This document shows, piece after piece, positions 28,429-35,990 of a DNA stretch of 64,000 bases (positions are counted from its first letter, which is position 1; each line of letters starts with the position of its first letter). A program made the position numbers and the translations under genes. The DNA lies in NCBI GenBank assembly GCA_901456055.1, contig CABDWT010000019.1, positions 124,001-188,000 on the forward strand, given 5' to 3'. The notes below the pieces were generated by a model, which was given only the letters and a program-made list of their open reading frames with translations, had not been told where the DNA came from and searched no databases. This DNA is from Phytobacter ursingii. GTDB lineage: Bacteria; Pseudomonadota; Gammaproteobacteria; Enterobacterales; Enterobacteriaceae.

Positions 28429-30861
28429 ATGACAACTTTGCAACTCTCGACCCTGACCGACCGTATTAAAGCGCACAAGAACGCGCTGGTGCATATTGTA
28501 AAACCGCCGGTTTGTACTGAGCGCGCACAGCACTACACCGAGATGTATCAGCAGCATATGGATAAGCCCATTCCGGTTCGCCGCGCACTGGCGCTGGCCC
28601 ATCATCTGGCGGAGCGCACTATCTGGATCAAACACGACGAACTGATCGTCGGCAACCAGGCAAGCGAAGTGCGTGCCGCGCCTATTTTCCCGGAATATAC
28701 CGTCGCCTGGATTGAAAAAGAGATCGATGACCTGGCCGATCGTCCTGGAGCGGGCTTTGCGGTGAGCGAAGAAAATAAACAGGTACTGCATGCCATTTGC
28801 CCGTGGTGGCGTGGCCAGACCGTTCAGGATCGCTGCTATGGCATGTTTACCGATGAGCAAAAAGCGCTGCTGGAAACCGGCATCATCAAGGCCGAAGGCA
28901 ATATGACCTCGGGCGACGCGCATCTGGCGGTGAACTTCCCGCTGCTGCTGGAAAAAGGGCTGGACGGCCTGCGCCATAAAGTGGATGAGCGCCGTTCCCG
29001 CATTAACCTCACCGTGCTGGAAGATTTGCACGGCGAACAGTTCCTGAAAGCGATTGATATCGTGCTGGATGCCGTCAGCCAGCATATTGAACGTTTCGCC
29101 GACCTCGCCCGCCAGATGGCCAGTGCAGAAACCCGCGCCAGCCGCCGGGATGAACTGCTGGCGATAGCGGAAAACTGCGATGTGATTGCCCATGAGCCGC
29201 CAAAAACGTTCTGGCAGGCACTGCAGCTGTGCTACTTCATTCAATTGATCCTGCAGATTGAATCCAACGGCCACTCGGTTTCTTTCGCTCGTATGGATCA
29301 GTATCTCTACCCCTGGTACCGCCGCGACGTAGAGCTGAACCAGTCCATCGATCGCGAAACGGCCATTGAGCTGCTGCACAGCTGCTGGCTGAAACTGTTA
29401 GAAGTGAACAAAATCCGCTCCGGCTCGCACTCCAAAGCGTCTGCGGGCAGCCCGCTGTACCAGAACGTCACCATTGGTGGACAGATGCTGGTAAACGGTG
29501 AACCGATGGACGCCGTCAACCCGCTTTCTTACGCGATTCTGGAGTCCTGCGGCCGCCTGCGCTCCACACAGCCGAACCTGAGCGTGCGCTATCACGCTGG
29601 CATGAGTAACGACTTCCTCGATGCCTGCGTACAGGTGATCCGCTGCGGCTTCGGGATGCCGGCGTTTAACAATGATGAAATCGTGATCCCTGAATTTATT
29701 AAGCTTGGCGTCGAACCGCAGGATGCGTACGACTACGCGGCGATTGGTTGTATCGAAACCGCCGTCGGCGGCAAATGGGGTTATCGCTGCACCGGGATGA
29801 GTTTTATCAACTTTGCCCGCGTAATGCTGGCGGCGCTGGAAGGTGGACGCGACGCCACCAGCGGCAAAATCTTCCTGCCGCAGGAACATGCGTTGTCGAA
29901 AGGCAATTTCACCCGCTTCGACGAGGTGATGGCCGACTGGGACAGGCAGATCCGTTACTACACCCGCAAATCTATTGAGATTGAGTATGTTGTCGATACC
30001 ATGCTCGAAGAGAACGTCCACGATATTCTCTGTTCCGCACTGGTAGATGACTGTATTGAGCGGGCAAAAAGCATCAAACAAGGTGGCGCGAAGTATGACT
30101 GGGTATCCGGCCTGCAGGTGGGCATCGCCAACCTGGGTAATAGCCTCGCAGCGGTAAAAAAACTGGTCTTCGAGCAGGGTATTATCGGGCAACAGCAGCT
30201 CGCCGAGGCGCTGGCCGCCGATTTTGACGGTCTGACGCATGAACAGTTACGCCAGCGTTTGATTAACAGCGCACCTAAGTATGGCAATGATGATGACAGC
30301 GTGGATGCGTTGCTGGTACGCGCTTATCAGACCTATATTGACGAGCTGAAAAATTACCACAACCCGCGTTATGGGCGCGGCCCGATTGGCGGCAATTATT
30401 ACGCCGGGACCTCCTCTATCTCCGCGAATGTGCCCTTTGGCGCGGCCACCATGGCGACACCGGACGGGCGTAAAGCCAGAACGCCGCTCGCCGAAGGGGC
30501 AAGCCCGGCATCGGGTACTGACCACTTCGGCCCAACGGCGGTGATTGGTTCCGTGGGCAAACTGCCGACGGCGGCGATCCTCGGCGGCGTGCTGCTTAAC
30601 CAGAAGCTGAACCCGGCGACGCTGGAGAACGATAGCGACAGGCAGAAACTGATGCTACTGCTGCGCACGTTCTTTGAGGATCATAAAGGCTGGCATATTC
30701 AGTACAATATTGTCTCCCGCGAGACGTTGCTGGAAGCGAAAAAACACCCGGATCAGTATCGCGATTTGGTGGTGCGTGTTGCAGGGTATTCCGCCTTCTT
30801 CACGGCCCTGTCACCGGATGCGCAGGATGACATTATCGCGCGTACCGAGCATACGCTTTAA
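28429..30861 (+). CDS. pflF: Glycyl radical enzyme PflF (YbiW), function unknown
   Basis: The 810-residue protein is a full-length glycyl radical enzyme. The C-terminal loop RVAGYSAFF places the radical at Gly786. The active-site cysteine is Cys441 in the motif GCIE. True pyruvate formate-lyases have two adjacent cysteines, whereas GC(V/I)E is shared by glycerol and diol dehydratases, choline and related C-N or C-O lyases. The usual name is therefore probably wrong; an eliminase of a polyol or amino compound is more likely (inference). It is activated by PflE, encoded just upstream, and works only without oxygen. A REP unit and a hairpin follow. Confidence 0.93.
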   Translation: MTTLQLSTLTDRIKAHKNALVHIVKPPVCTERAQHYTEMYQQHMDKPIPVRRALALAHHLAERTIWIKHDELIVGNQASEVRAAPIFPEYTVAWIEKEIDDLADRPGAGFAVSEENKQVLHAICPWWRGQTVQDRCYGMFTDEQKALLETGIIKAEGNMTSGDAHLAVNFPLLLEKGLDGLRHKVDERRSRINLTVLEDLHGEQFLKAIDIVLDAVSQHIERFADLARQMASAETRASRRDELLAIAENCDVIAHEPPKTFWQALQLCYFIQLILQIESNGHSVSFARMDQYLYPWYRRDVELNQSIDRETAIELLHSCWLKLLEVNKIRSGSHSKASAGSPLYQNVTIGGQMLVNGEPMDAVNPLSYAILESCGRLRSTQPNLSVRYHAGMSNDFLDACVQVIRCGFGMPAFNNDEIVIPEFIKLGVEPQDAYDYAAIGCIETAVGGKWGYRCTGMSFINFARVMLAALEGGRDATSGKIFLPQEHALSKGNFTRFDEVMADWDRQIRYYTRKSIEIEYVVDTMLEENVHDILCSALVDDCIERAKSIKQGGAKYDWVSGLQVGIANLGNSLAAVKKLVFEQGIIGQQQLAEALAADFDGLTHEQLRQRLINSAPKYGNDDDSVDALLVRAYQTYIDELKNYHNPRYGRGPIGGNYYAGTSSISANVPFGAATMATPDGRKARTPLAEGASPASGTDHFGPTAVIGSVGKLPTAAILGGVLLNQKLNPATLENDSDRQKLMLLLRTFFEDHKGWHIQYNIVSRETLLEAKKHPDQYRDLVVRVAGYSAFFTALSPDAQDDIIARTEHTL

Positions 30862-30868
30862 CATTCCC

Positions 30869-30900
30869 TCCCGGCTGGCGCTGCGCTTAGCCGGGCTACC
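30869..30900. repeat. REP-like palindromic sequence, second copy
   Basis: CCCGGCTGGCGCTGCGCTT followed by AGCCGGGCTACC begins eight bases after the pflF stop codon. It shares GCGCTTAGCCGGGCTACC with the copy at 27172. Confidence 0.75.
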
Positions 30901-30921
30901 TCACTTCCTACTGCGCTCGAT

Positions 30922-30948
30922 CGGTCCCCTCTCCCTTGAGGGAAAGGG
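30922..30948. repeat. Short intergenic repeat module
   Basis: CGGTCCCCTCTCCCTTGAGG followed by GAAAGGG is found here and, inverted with one or two changes, at 38741-38765. Such CCCTCTCCC/GGGAGAGGG modules are common between genes in these bacteria. Confidence 0.6.
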
Positions 30949-30963
30949 CGCAAGCTTCAAAAA

Positions 30964-30990
30964 CGGCAACCAGGAGGTTGCCGCTTTGCT
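30964..30990 (+). terminator. Hairpin after pflF, possible terminator
   Basis: A perfect eight-base stem CGGCAACC/GGTTGCCG is followed by CTTTGCTTT, a weak T-rich tail. It separates pflF from ybiV and suggests that ybiV has its own promoter. Confidence 0.5.
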
Positions 30991-30993
30991 TTG

Positions 30994-31007
30994 ACTTTCG
31001 AATGAAA
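30994..31007. promoter_or_regulatory. Putative operator, copy B, upstream of ybiV
   Basis: ACTTTCGAATGAAA matches copies A and C over all 14 bases. It lies 68 bases before the ybiV start codon, beyond the pflF hairpin, in promoter position. Confidence 0.55.
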
Positions 31008-31075
31008 TAAATTTGTGCTTCAGGTCACACTGTTATTACAATGTTACGAGTGGTACCCAGACCAGGAGCTTATGT

Positions 31076-31888
31076 ATGACTGTAAAAGTTATCGTCACTG
31101 ATATGGACGGAACTTTTCTTGACGACGCCAAACAATACGACCGCGATCGTTTTATGGCGCAGTTTGCCCAACTCAGGCAGCGTGATATTGAATTTGTCGT
31201 CGCCAGCGGCAACCAGTATTACCAGCTCATTTCCTTTTTCCCGGAACTGAAAGATCAGATCTCGTTTGTCGCCGAAAACGGCGCGCTGGTCTTCGAACAC
31301 GGTCAGCAACTCTTTCACGGTGAGCTTACCCGTCACGAAGCACAGGTGGTTATCGGCGAATTACTCAAAGACAAAGCGCTGAATTTTGTCGCCTGTGGGC
31401 TGGAAAGCGCGTGGGTCAGCGAAAACGCGCCGGATAGCTTTATCGACCTGATGGCAAAGCACTATCACCGCCTGCAACGCATCAGCGACTACCACCAGAT
31501 TAACGATACCCTGTTTAAATTCTCGCTCAATTTACCAGACAGCGATATTCCGCAATTAATTGATAAGTTACATGTTTCGCTCGATGGCATCATGAAACCT
31601 GTGACCAGCGGCTTTGGTTTTGTCGACCTGATTATCCCCGGTTTGCACAAAGCCAACGGCATTACCCGTTTGCTCAAACGCTGGCACGTCTCCCCGCAGG
31701 CGTGCGTGACGATAGGTGACAGCGGCAACGACGCCGAAATGCTGCGCATGACCGATTTTTCCTTCGCGATGGGGAATGCCAGCGATGCCATTAAAGCCAT
31801 TGCCCGTCATCGCACCGATGACAACAACCACCAGGGCGCACTGAATGTGATTCAGGCGGTTCTGGACGGCACCCCGCCGTTCCAGTGA
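31076..31888 (+). CDS. ybiV: HAD-family sugar phosphatase YbiV
   Basis: The 270-residue protein is a Cof-type HAD phosphatase: nucleophile motif [10 protein letters not shown] at the N-terminus, SGNQYY as motif II, a cap domain, the lysine region GLHKANG and GDSGNDAEM near the C-terminus. E. coli YbiV dephosphorylates sugar phosphates such as ribose 5-phosphate and fructose 1-phosphate with broad specificity. I use the ATG at 31076, with AGGAG seven bases upstream, in agreement with E. coli. It shares the upstream 14-base site with pflE and ybiU, which suggests a common pathway. Confidence 0.94.
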   Translation: MTVKVIVTDMDGTFLDDAKQYDRDRFMAQFAQLRQRDIEFVVASGNQYYQLISFFPELKDQISFVAENGALVFEHGQQLFHGELTRHEAQVVIGELLKDKALNFVACGLESAWVSENAPDSFIDLMAKHYHRLQRISDYHQINDTLFKFSLNLPDSDIPQLIDKLHVSLDGIMKPVTSGFGFVDLIIPGLHKANGITRLLKRWHVSPQACVTIGDSGNDAEMLRMTDFSFAMGNASDAIKAIARHRTDDNNHQGALNVIQAVLDGTPPFQ

Positions 31889-32021
31889 TATTGTCTGCCG
31901 GAGTCTTCGCTCCGGCACCTTCCCTTCTCGCTTTCCTGCCCTTCTTTCAGCTTTGTGCTCTGCATCAAGTTTTTAAACTTGCATTAACTTATTTTTAACT
32001 TAAATTATCACTTGTAAGCTT

Positions 32022-32040
32022 AATTACTTTCGAATGAAAG
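32022..32040. promoter_or_regulatory. Putative operator, copy C, upstream of ybiU
   Basis: AATTACTTTCGAATGAAAG is identical over 19 bases to copy A in reverse orientation. It ends 14 bases before the ybiU start codon and adjoins its ribosome site. Confidence 0.6.
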
Positions 32041-32054
32041 ATTGCGAGGTCATT

Positions 32055-33311
32055 ATGACGTTCACCAGCGAAACTTTACCCGTCGACCATAAAGCGGCTA
32101 TCCGGCAAATGAAGCAGGAATTGCGCCAGCAAATGGGGGACGTGAAAGCCGTATTCAATCAACTCCACGCGCGGATTAGCCAGCGTGTCGCAGAGATCAA
32201 CGCGTTAAAGGCACAGGGCGAGGATGTCTGGCCGGTCATTCCCTTTGAAGATGTGAAACAGGGACGGGTAAGCGAGCAACAGCGCGCGCTGATTAAACAA
32301 CGCGGCTGTGCGGTGATCAAAGGGCATTTCCCTCGCGAGCGAGCGCTCGGCTGGGACCGCGATATGATGGCCTATCTTGAGCAAAACCATTTTGACGATG
32401 TTTACAAAGGGCCGGGTGATAACTTCTTCGGCTCTCTCGATGCTTCCCGGCCGGAAATTTACCCTATCTATTGGTCACAGTCACAAATGCAGGCGCGCCA
32501 GAGCGACGAAATGGCCGCCGTGCAGTCGTTCCTTAACCGCCTGTGGCGCTTTGAAAGCGAAGGGACAACATGGTTTGACCCGGATGTCAGCGTGATTTAT
32601 CCGGACCGCATTCGACGCCGTCCACCGGGAACGACATCAAAAGGTTTAGGCGCTCATACCGATTCAGGCGCGCTGGAACGCTGGCTGCTGCCGGCATATC
32701 AACGGGTATTTGCTAACGTCTTTAACGGTCGGCTGGACGAATACGATCCGTGGGATGCCGCGCATCGTACCGAGGTGGAAGAGTACACCGTCGAGAACAC
32801 CACCAAATGTTCGGTATTTCGCACCTTCCAGGGCTGGACGGCGCTGTCCGATATGATCCCCGGCCAGGGGTTGTTGCATGTCGTGCCGATCCCGGAAGCG
32901 ATGGCGTATGTACTGCTTCGCCCACTGCTTGACGATGTGCCGGAAGATGAATTGTGCGGTGTGGCGCCGGGCAAGGTATTACCCATCTCTGAGAAATGGC
33001 ATCCGTTGCTGATAGAGGCGTTAACTTCTATTCCGGCGCTGGAAGCGGGCGACTCCGTCTGGTGGCATTGCGATGTGATTCACTCCGTCGCTCCGGTAAA
33101 CGATCAAAAGGGCTGGGGTAACGTGATGTATATTCCCGCCGCCCCCCTGTGCGAGAAAAACCTCGCCTGGGCGCGTAAAGCAAAAGTCGCGCTGGAAAAT
33201 GGCGCTTCGCCAGGTGATTTTCCGCGCGAAGATTATGAAGCGAACTGGGAAGGACGCTTCACGCTGGCTGATTTGAACGAGTATGGAAAACGGGCGCTGG
33301 GGATGAACTAA
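32055..33311 (+). CDS. ybiU: DUF1479 protein YbiU, probable Fe(II)/2-oxoglutarate oxygenase
   Basis: The 418-residue protein is highly similar to E. coli YbiU (DUF1479). A probable iron-binding triad is visible: His201 and Asp203 in GAHTDSGALERW and a later histidine in WWHCDVIHSVAPV (His338 or His343), in the arrangement of non-haem Fe(II)/2-oxoglutarate oxygenases such as the YbiU structural relatives. The substrate is unknown. The ATG at 32055 has GAGG five bases upstream; an in-frame start at 32034 lies inside the operator-like site. It ends four bases into the convergent LacI gene. Confidence 0.9.
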   Translation: MTFTSETLPVDHKAAIRQMKQELRQQMGDVKAVFNQLHARISQRVAEINALKAQGEDVWPVIPFEDVKQGRVSEQQRALIKQRGCAVIKGHFPRERALGWDRDMMAYLEQNHFDDVYKGPGDNFFGSLDASRPEIYPIYWSQSQMQARQSDEMAAVQSFLNRLWRFESEGTTWFDPDVSVIYPDRIRRRPPGTTSKGLGAHTDSGALERWLLPAYQRVFANVFNGRLDEYDPWDAAHRTEVEEYTVENTTKCSVFRTFQGWTALSDMIPGQGLLHVVPIPEAMAYVLLRPLLDDVPEDELCGVAPGKVLPISEKWHPLLIEALTSIPALEAGDSVWWHCDVIHSVAPVNDQKGWGNVMYIPAAPLCEKNLAWARKAKVALENGASPGDFPREDYEANWEGRFTLADLNEYGKRALGMN

Positions 33312-34381
33312 ACGTCATAAAGCCCTTCCCGCTCCACGGCGGTACGTCGTTGTCCCGGACGTATCCGCCGAACCGACTCTCTCACCACCAGCATGCCATT
33401 AATCAACAGTGAGCCAATTGCCGCCTGCGGGCGAATCAGCCGTTGCTGCAGCATATAAACCGCCTCAGTGCCGAGTTCATCACGCGGCACATGAACCGCC
33501 GTCAGCGGCACGTCCTGAATCGCCGCCAGGTTGAAGGCGTCAATGCTCATCACCGAGACATCCTGCGGAACGCGTAAACCGCGCTGCTGCAACGCCCGTA
33601 CGGTCCCTTCTGCCATAAAATCTCCCCCGACTAAAAAGGCGGTCGGCGGATTTTTATGTGCGGCGCCATCGAGCCACTCCGCAACCCGCGACTGCGCTTC
33701 TCTTGCGCTAAAACTCGGCACCGTTATCAGATCGCGCTTGCTTTGAAAGCGCAAATTTCGCTGCTGCCAGGCGTCTTTAATACCCGCCAGACGCAGATCC
33801 ATGGTATAGCGGCGCAGGCACATTACGACCACCATATCGCGATGGCCGGAATCGAACAGATAGTCAGCGGCAAACTCACCAATCGCCCGGTGATCCGGAG
33901 CGACCGTCGGCAGACGCATCCGCTTATCGCGGCAGTTAATCAGTACGCAAGGTTTGGCAAAGTCTGCTGCCAGTTCGTGAATGTGCGGATCGTCAATCCC
34001 CAATAAAATTGCCGCCTGGGTTTCCGGCTCATTCATTCGTGCAATAAAGGCATTCGCATCGCTGTCCAGCTCTTCCAGCGGGCAATAACGCAACCGCACC
34101 TCGTGGGAATCCAGTGCCTTGCTAATGCTCTGAATCACCCGGTAATAAAAGATATCGGAGCGCTCATCGAACGCCCGCTGTGGCGCGAAGATCACCAGGT
34201 TATTGAGCAGCAACCGCCCGGCGGCAATCCCGTCCATTACCCCTAACTCACGCGCACATTCCAGCACCATGCGTCGGGCCGTTTCGCTGGTATTGGCCTT
34301 CCCTGCCAGCACGCGGGAAACGGTGCTGGTCGACAGGTTGGTGCGCCGGGCGATTTCAGTGATTTTTAGCTTTTTATCCAT
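33308..34381 (-). CDS. LacI-family transcriptional repressor
   Basis: The 357-residue protein has the LacI helix-turn-helix (LKITEIARRTNLSTSTVSRVLAGKANTS) at the N-terminus and a sugar-binding-like core. The start at ATG 34381 puts the helix-turn-helix at residue 3 as in the family; an upstream in-frame ATG would add 57 residues with no similarity. It is divergent from the ExuT-like transporter and GH31 genes, its likely targets. It could also bind the CG-centred sites upstream of pflE, ybiV and ybiU, but the adjacent genes are the more ordinary target. Confidence 0.87.
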   Translation of the reverse strand: MDKKLKITEIARRTNLSTSTVSRVLAGKANTSETARRMVLECARELGVMDGIAAGRLLLNNLVIFAPQRAFDERSDIFYYRVIQSISKALDSHEVRLRYCPLEELDSDANAFIARMNEPETQAAILLGIDDPHIHELAADFAKPCVLINCRDKRMRLPTVAPDHRAIGEFAADYLFDSGHRDMVVVMCLRRYTMDLRLAGIKDAWQQRNLRFQSKRDLITVPSFSAREAQSRVAEWLDGAAHKNPPTAFLVGGDFMAEGTVRALQQRGLRVPQDVSVMSIDAFNLAAIQDVPLTAVHVPRDELGTEAVYMLQQRLIRPQAAIGSLLINGMLVVRESVRRIRPGQRRTAVEREGLYDV

Positions 34382-34679
34382 TCTGTGATCTTGCTCCGTT
34401 TCCACGATGGGAAAATTTTCATGAAACATAAGTCTCATGAATACTGGTCCGGGAAGCATAGTGCCCTTTTCTTTGGCGAATTGATGAGAATCCTTGCACA
34501 AAATCCACTTTGGCTGCCCCTTTTTCTCCCCTAACGTAAAGATGTCGTACAACTTCCATACTAGTTGTCGGTGTATTTCAGGCTAAAGCAGAAAAAAATC
34601 CCCATGCGGTCCAGATCGGTATAACAAATTTCGAATGGCCCGCAACGACTTCCCTACAGAACGGTGCGTGGAGAAAAAA

Positions 34680-35984
34680 ATGAGCCAGGGAATCAACAAT
34701 AATGAAGTGGTGGCAAGCAAAAGCCGCCGGATAGTTAAAAAGTTACGCTGGTGGGTGCTGGTCCTGTTTTTACTGGGCGTCACGGTAAACTACATCACCC
34801 GTAACTCACTCGGTATTCTTGCCCCCGAACTGAAAACCAGTATGGGGATCACAACCGAACAGTACTCCTGGATTGTGGGTGCTTTTCAACTGGCCTATAC
34901 CCTTTTTCAGCCGCTATGCGGTTGGCTGATTGACGTCATTGGCCTGAAAGTAGGCTTTATGATCTGCGCCATTATCTGGGCCATCGCCTGTATCGCCCAT
35001 GCTGGGGCCGGAAGCTGGTTACAACTGGCTATTTTGCGCTTCACGATGGGGGCATCTGAAGCAGCGGCCACGCCGGCGAACGCCAAAACGCTGGGTGAAT
35101 GGTTCCCGAAATCAGAGCGCCCGGTTGCTGCAGGCTGGGCTGGCGTCGGTTTCTCGATTGGCGCCATGCTGGCACCACCAATTATCTATTTCGCCCACAC
35201 CTCTTTTGGCTGGCAAGGCGCCTTTATGTTTACCGGTGTTCTGGCGCTGGTGTGGGTGCTGCTGTGGTGGGCGTTTTACTCTAACCCGGAAAAACACCCG
35301 AATCTGAGCAAGGAAGAACTGGCCTACATTAAGCAGGACAACGAAGCGCCTGCGGTCAAACTTCCTTTCTTTACGGCGCTGAAAACCGTCGCCAAAAACA
35401 GACGTTTTTACGGTATCGCCATCCCGGCGTTTATGGCTGAACCGGCCTGGGCCGTGCTGAGCTTTTGGGTCCCCCTGTATCTGGCGAAAGAGCACGGAAT
35501 GGACCTTAAGCAAATCGCCATGTTTGCCTGGCTCCCCTTCCTTGCCGCCGATCTGGGCAGCGTGGCGAGCGGTTATCTCACCAAACTGTATACCCGCTGG
35601 TTCGGCTGCTCCCGGGTAAACTCGGTAGTGGCAAGCTCCGTCACCGGCGCGTTTCTGATGATCTCGCTGGGCATCGTCGCGATAACCCGCGATCCCTATA
35701 TCACTATCGTGCTGATCTCCATCGGCGGCTTCGGCCATCAAATCATCTCCTGCATGCTGAGCGCGCTGGTCGTGGAGTCCTTTGATAAAGGCCAGATGGC
35801 AACCGTTAACGGTATGCGCGGTTCCGCGGCATGGATAGCCAGCTTCCTCTTCTCTCTGCTCATTGGCGTTACCGCTGACAAAATAGGTTTCAATCCGCTG
35901 TTTATCGCCATGGGCTTTTTTGACCTGATTGGGGCCATTTTCCTGGTGTCATTTATTGCTGAACGTCGCGCAAAACGCGTCTGA
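34680..35984 (+). CDS. MFS transporter, ExuT-like
   Basis: The 434-residue protein has about twelve membrane segments and is similar to the E. coli hexuronate transporter ExuT (VNYITRNSLGILAPELK, GEWFPKSERPVAAGWAGVGFSIGAMLAPP, AWLPFLAADLGSVASGYL). The start at 34680 has GGAG six bases upstream. It lies seven bases before the GH31 glycosidase gene, so it probably imports the glycoside or uronate-containing sugar that the enzyme cleaves. The 298-base region shared with the LacI gene should hold both promoters; I see the partial match TTTCGAATG at 34629. Confidence 0.87.
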   Translation: MSQGINNNEVVASKSRRIVKKLRWWVLVLFLLGVTVNYITRNSLGILAPELKTSMGITTEQYSWIVGAFQLAYTLFQPLCGWLIDVIGLKVGFMICAIIWAIACIAHAGAGSWLQLAILRFTMGASEAAATPANAKTLGEWFPKSERPVAAGWAGVGFSIGAMLAPPIIYFAHTSFGWQGAFMFTGVLALVWVLLWWAFYSNPEKHPNLSKEELAYIKQDNEAPAVKLPFFTALKTVAKNRRFYGIAIPAFMAEPAWAVLSFWVPLYLAKEHGMDLKQIAMFAWLPFLAADLGSVASGYLTKLYTRWFGCSRVNSVVASSVTGAFLMISLGIVAITRDPYITIVLISIGGFGHQIISCMLSALVVESFDKGQMATVNGMRGSAAWIASFLFSLLIGVTADKIGFNPLFIAMGFFDLIGAIFLVSFIAERRAKRV

Positions 35985-35990
35985 TTATGG

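Noticed and set aside
28315-29379. A 354-codon minus-strand frame opposite pflE/pflF
   Set aside because: It is antisense to conserved glycyl radical enzyme genes, has no ribosome site, and its composition mirrors the real frame.
34629-34637. TTTCGAATG upstream of the ExuT-like gene as a fourth copy of the pflE/ybiV/ybiU site
   Set aside because: Only nine bases match and the left half-site is missing, so I did not count it, although it lies in a suitable promoter position next to the LacI gene.
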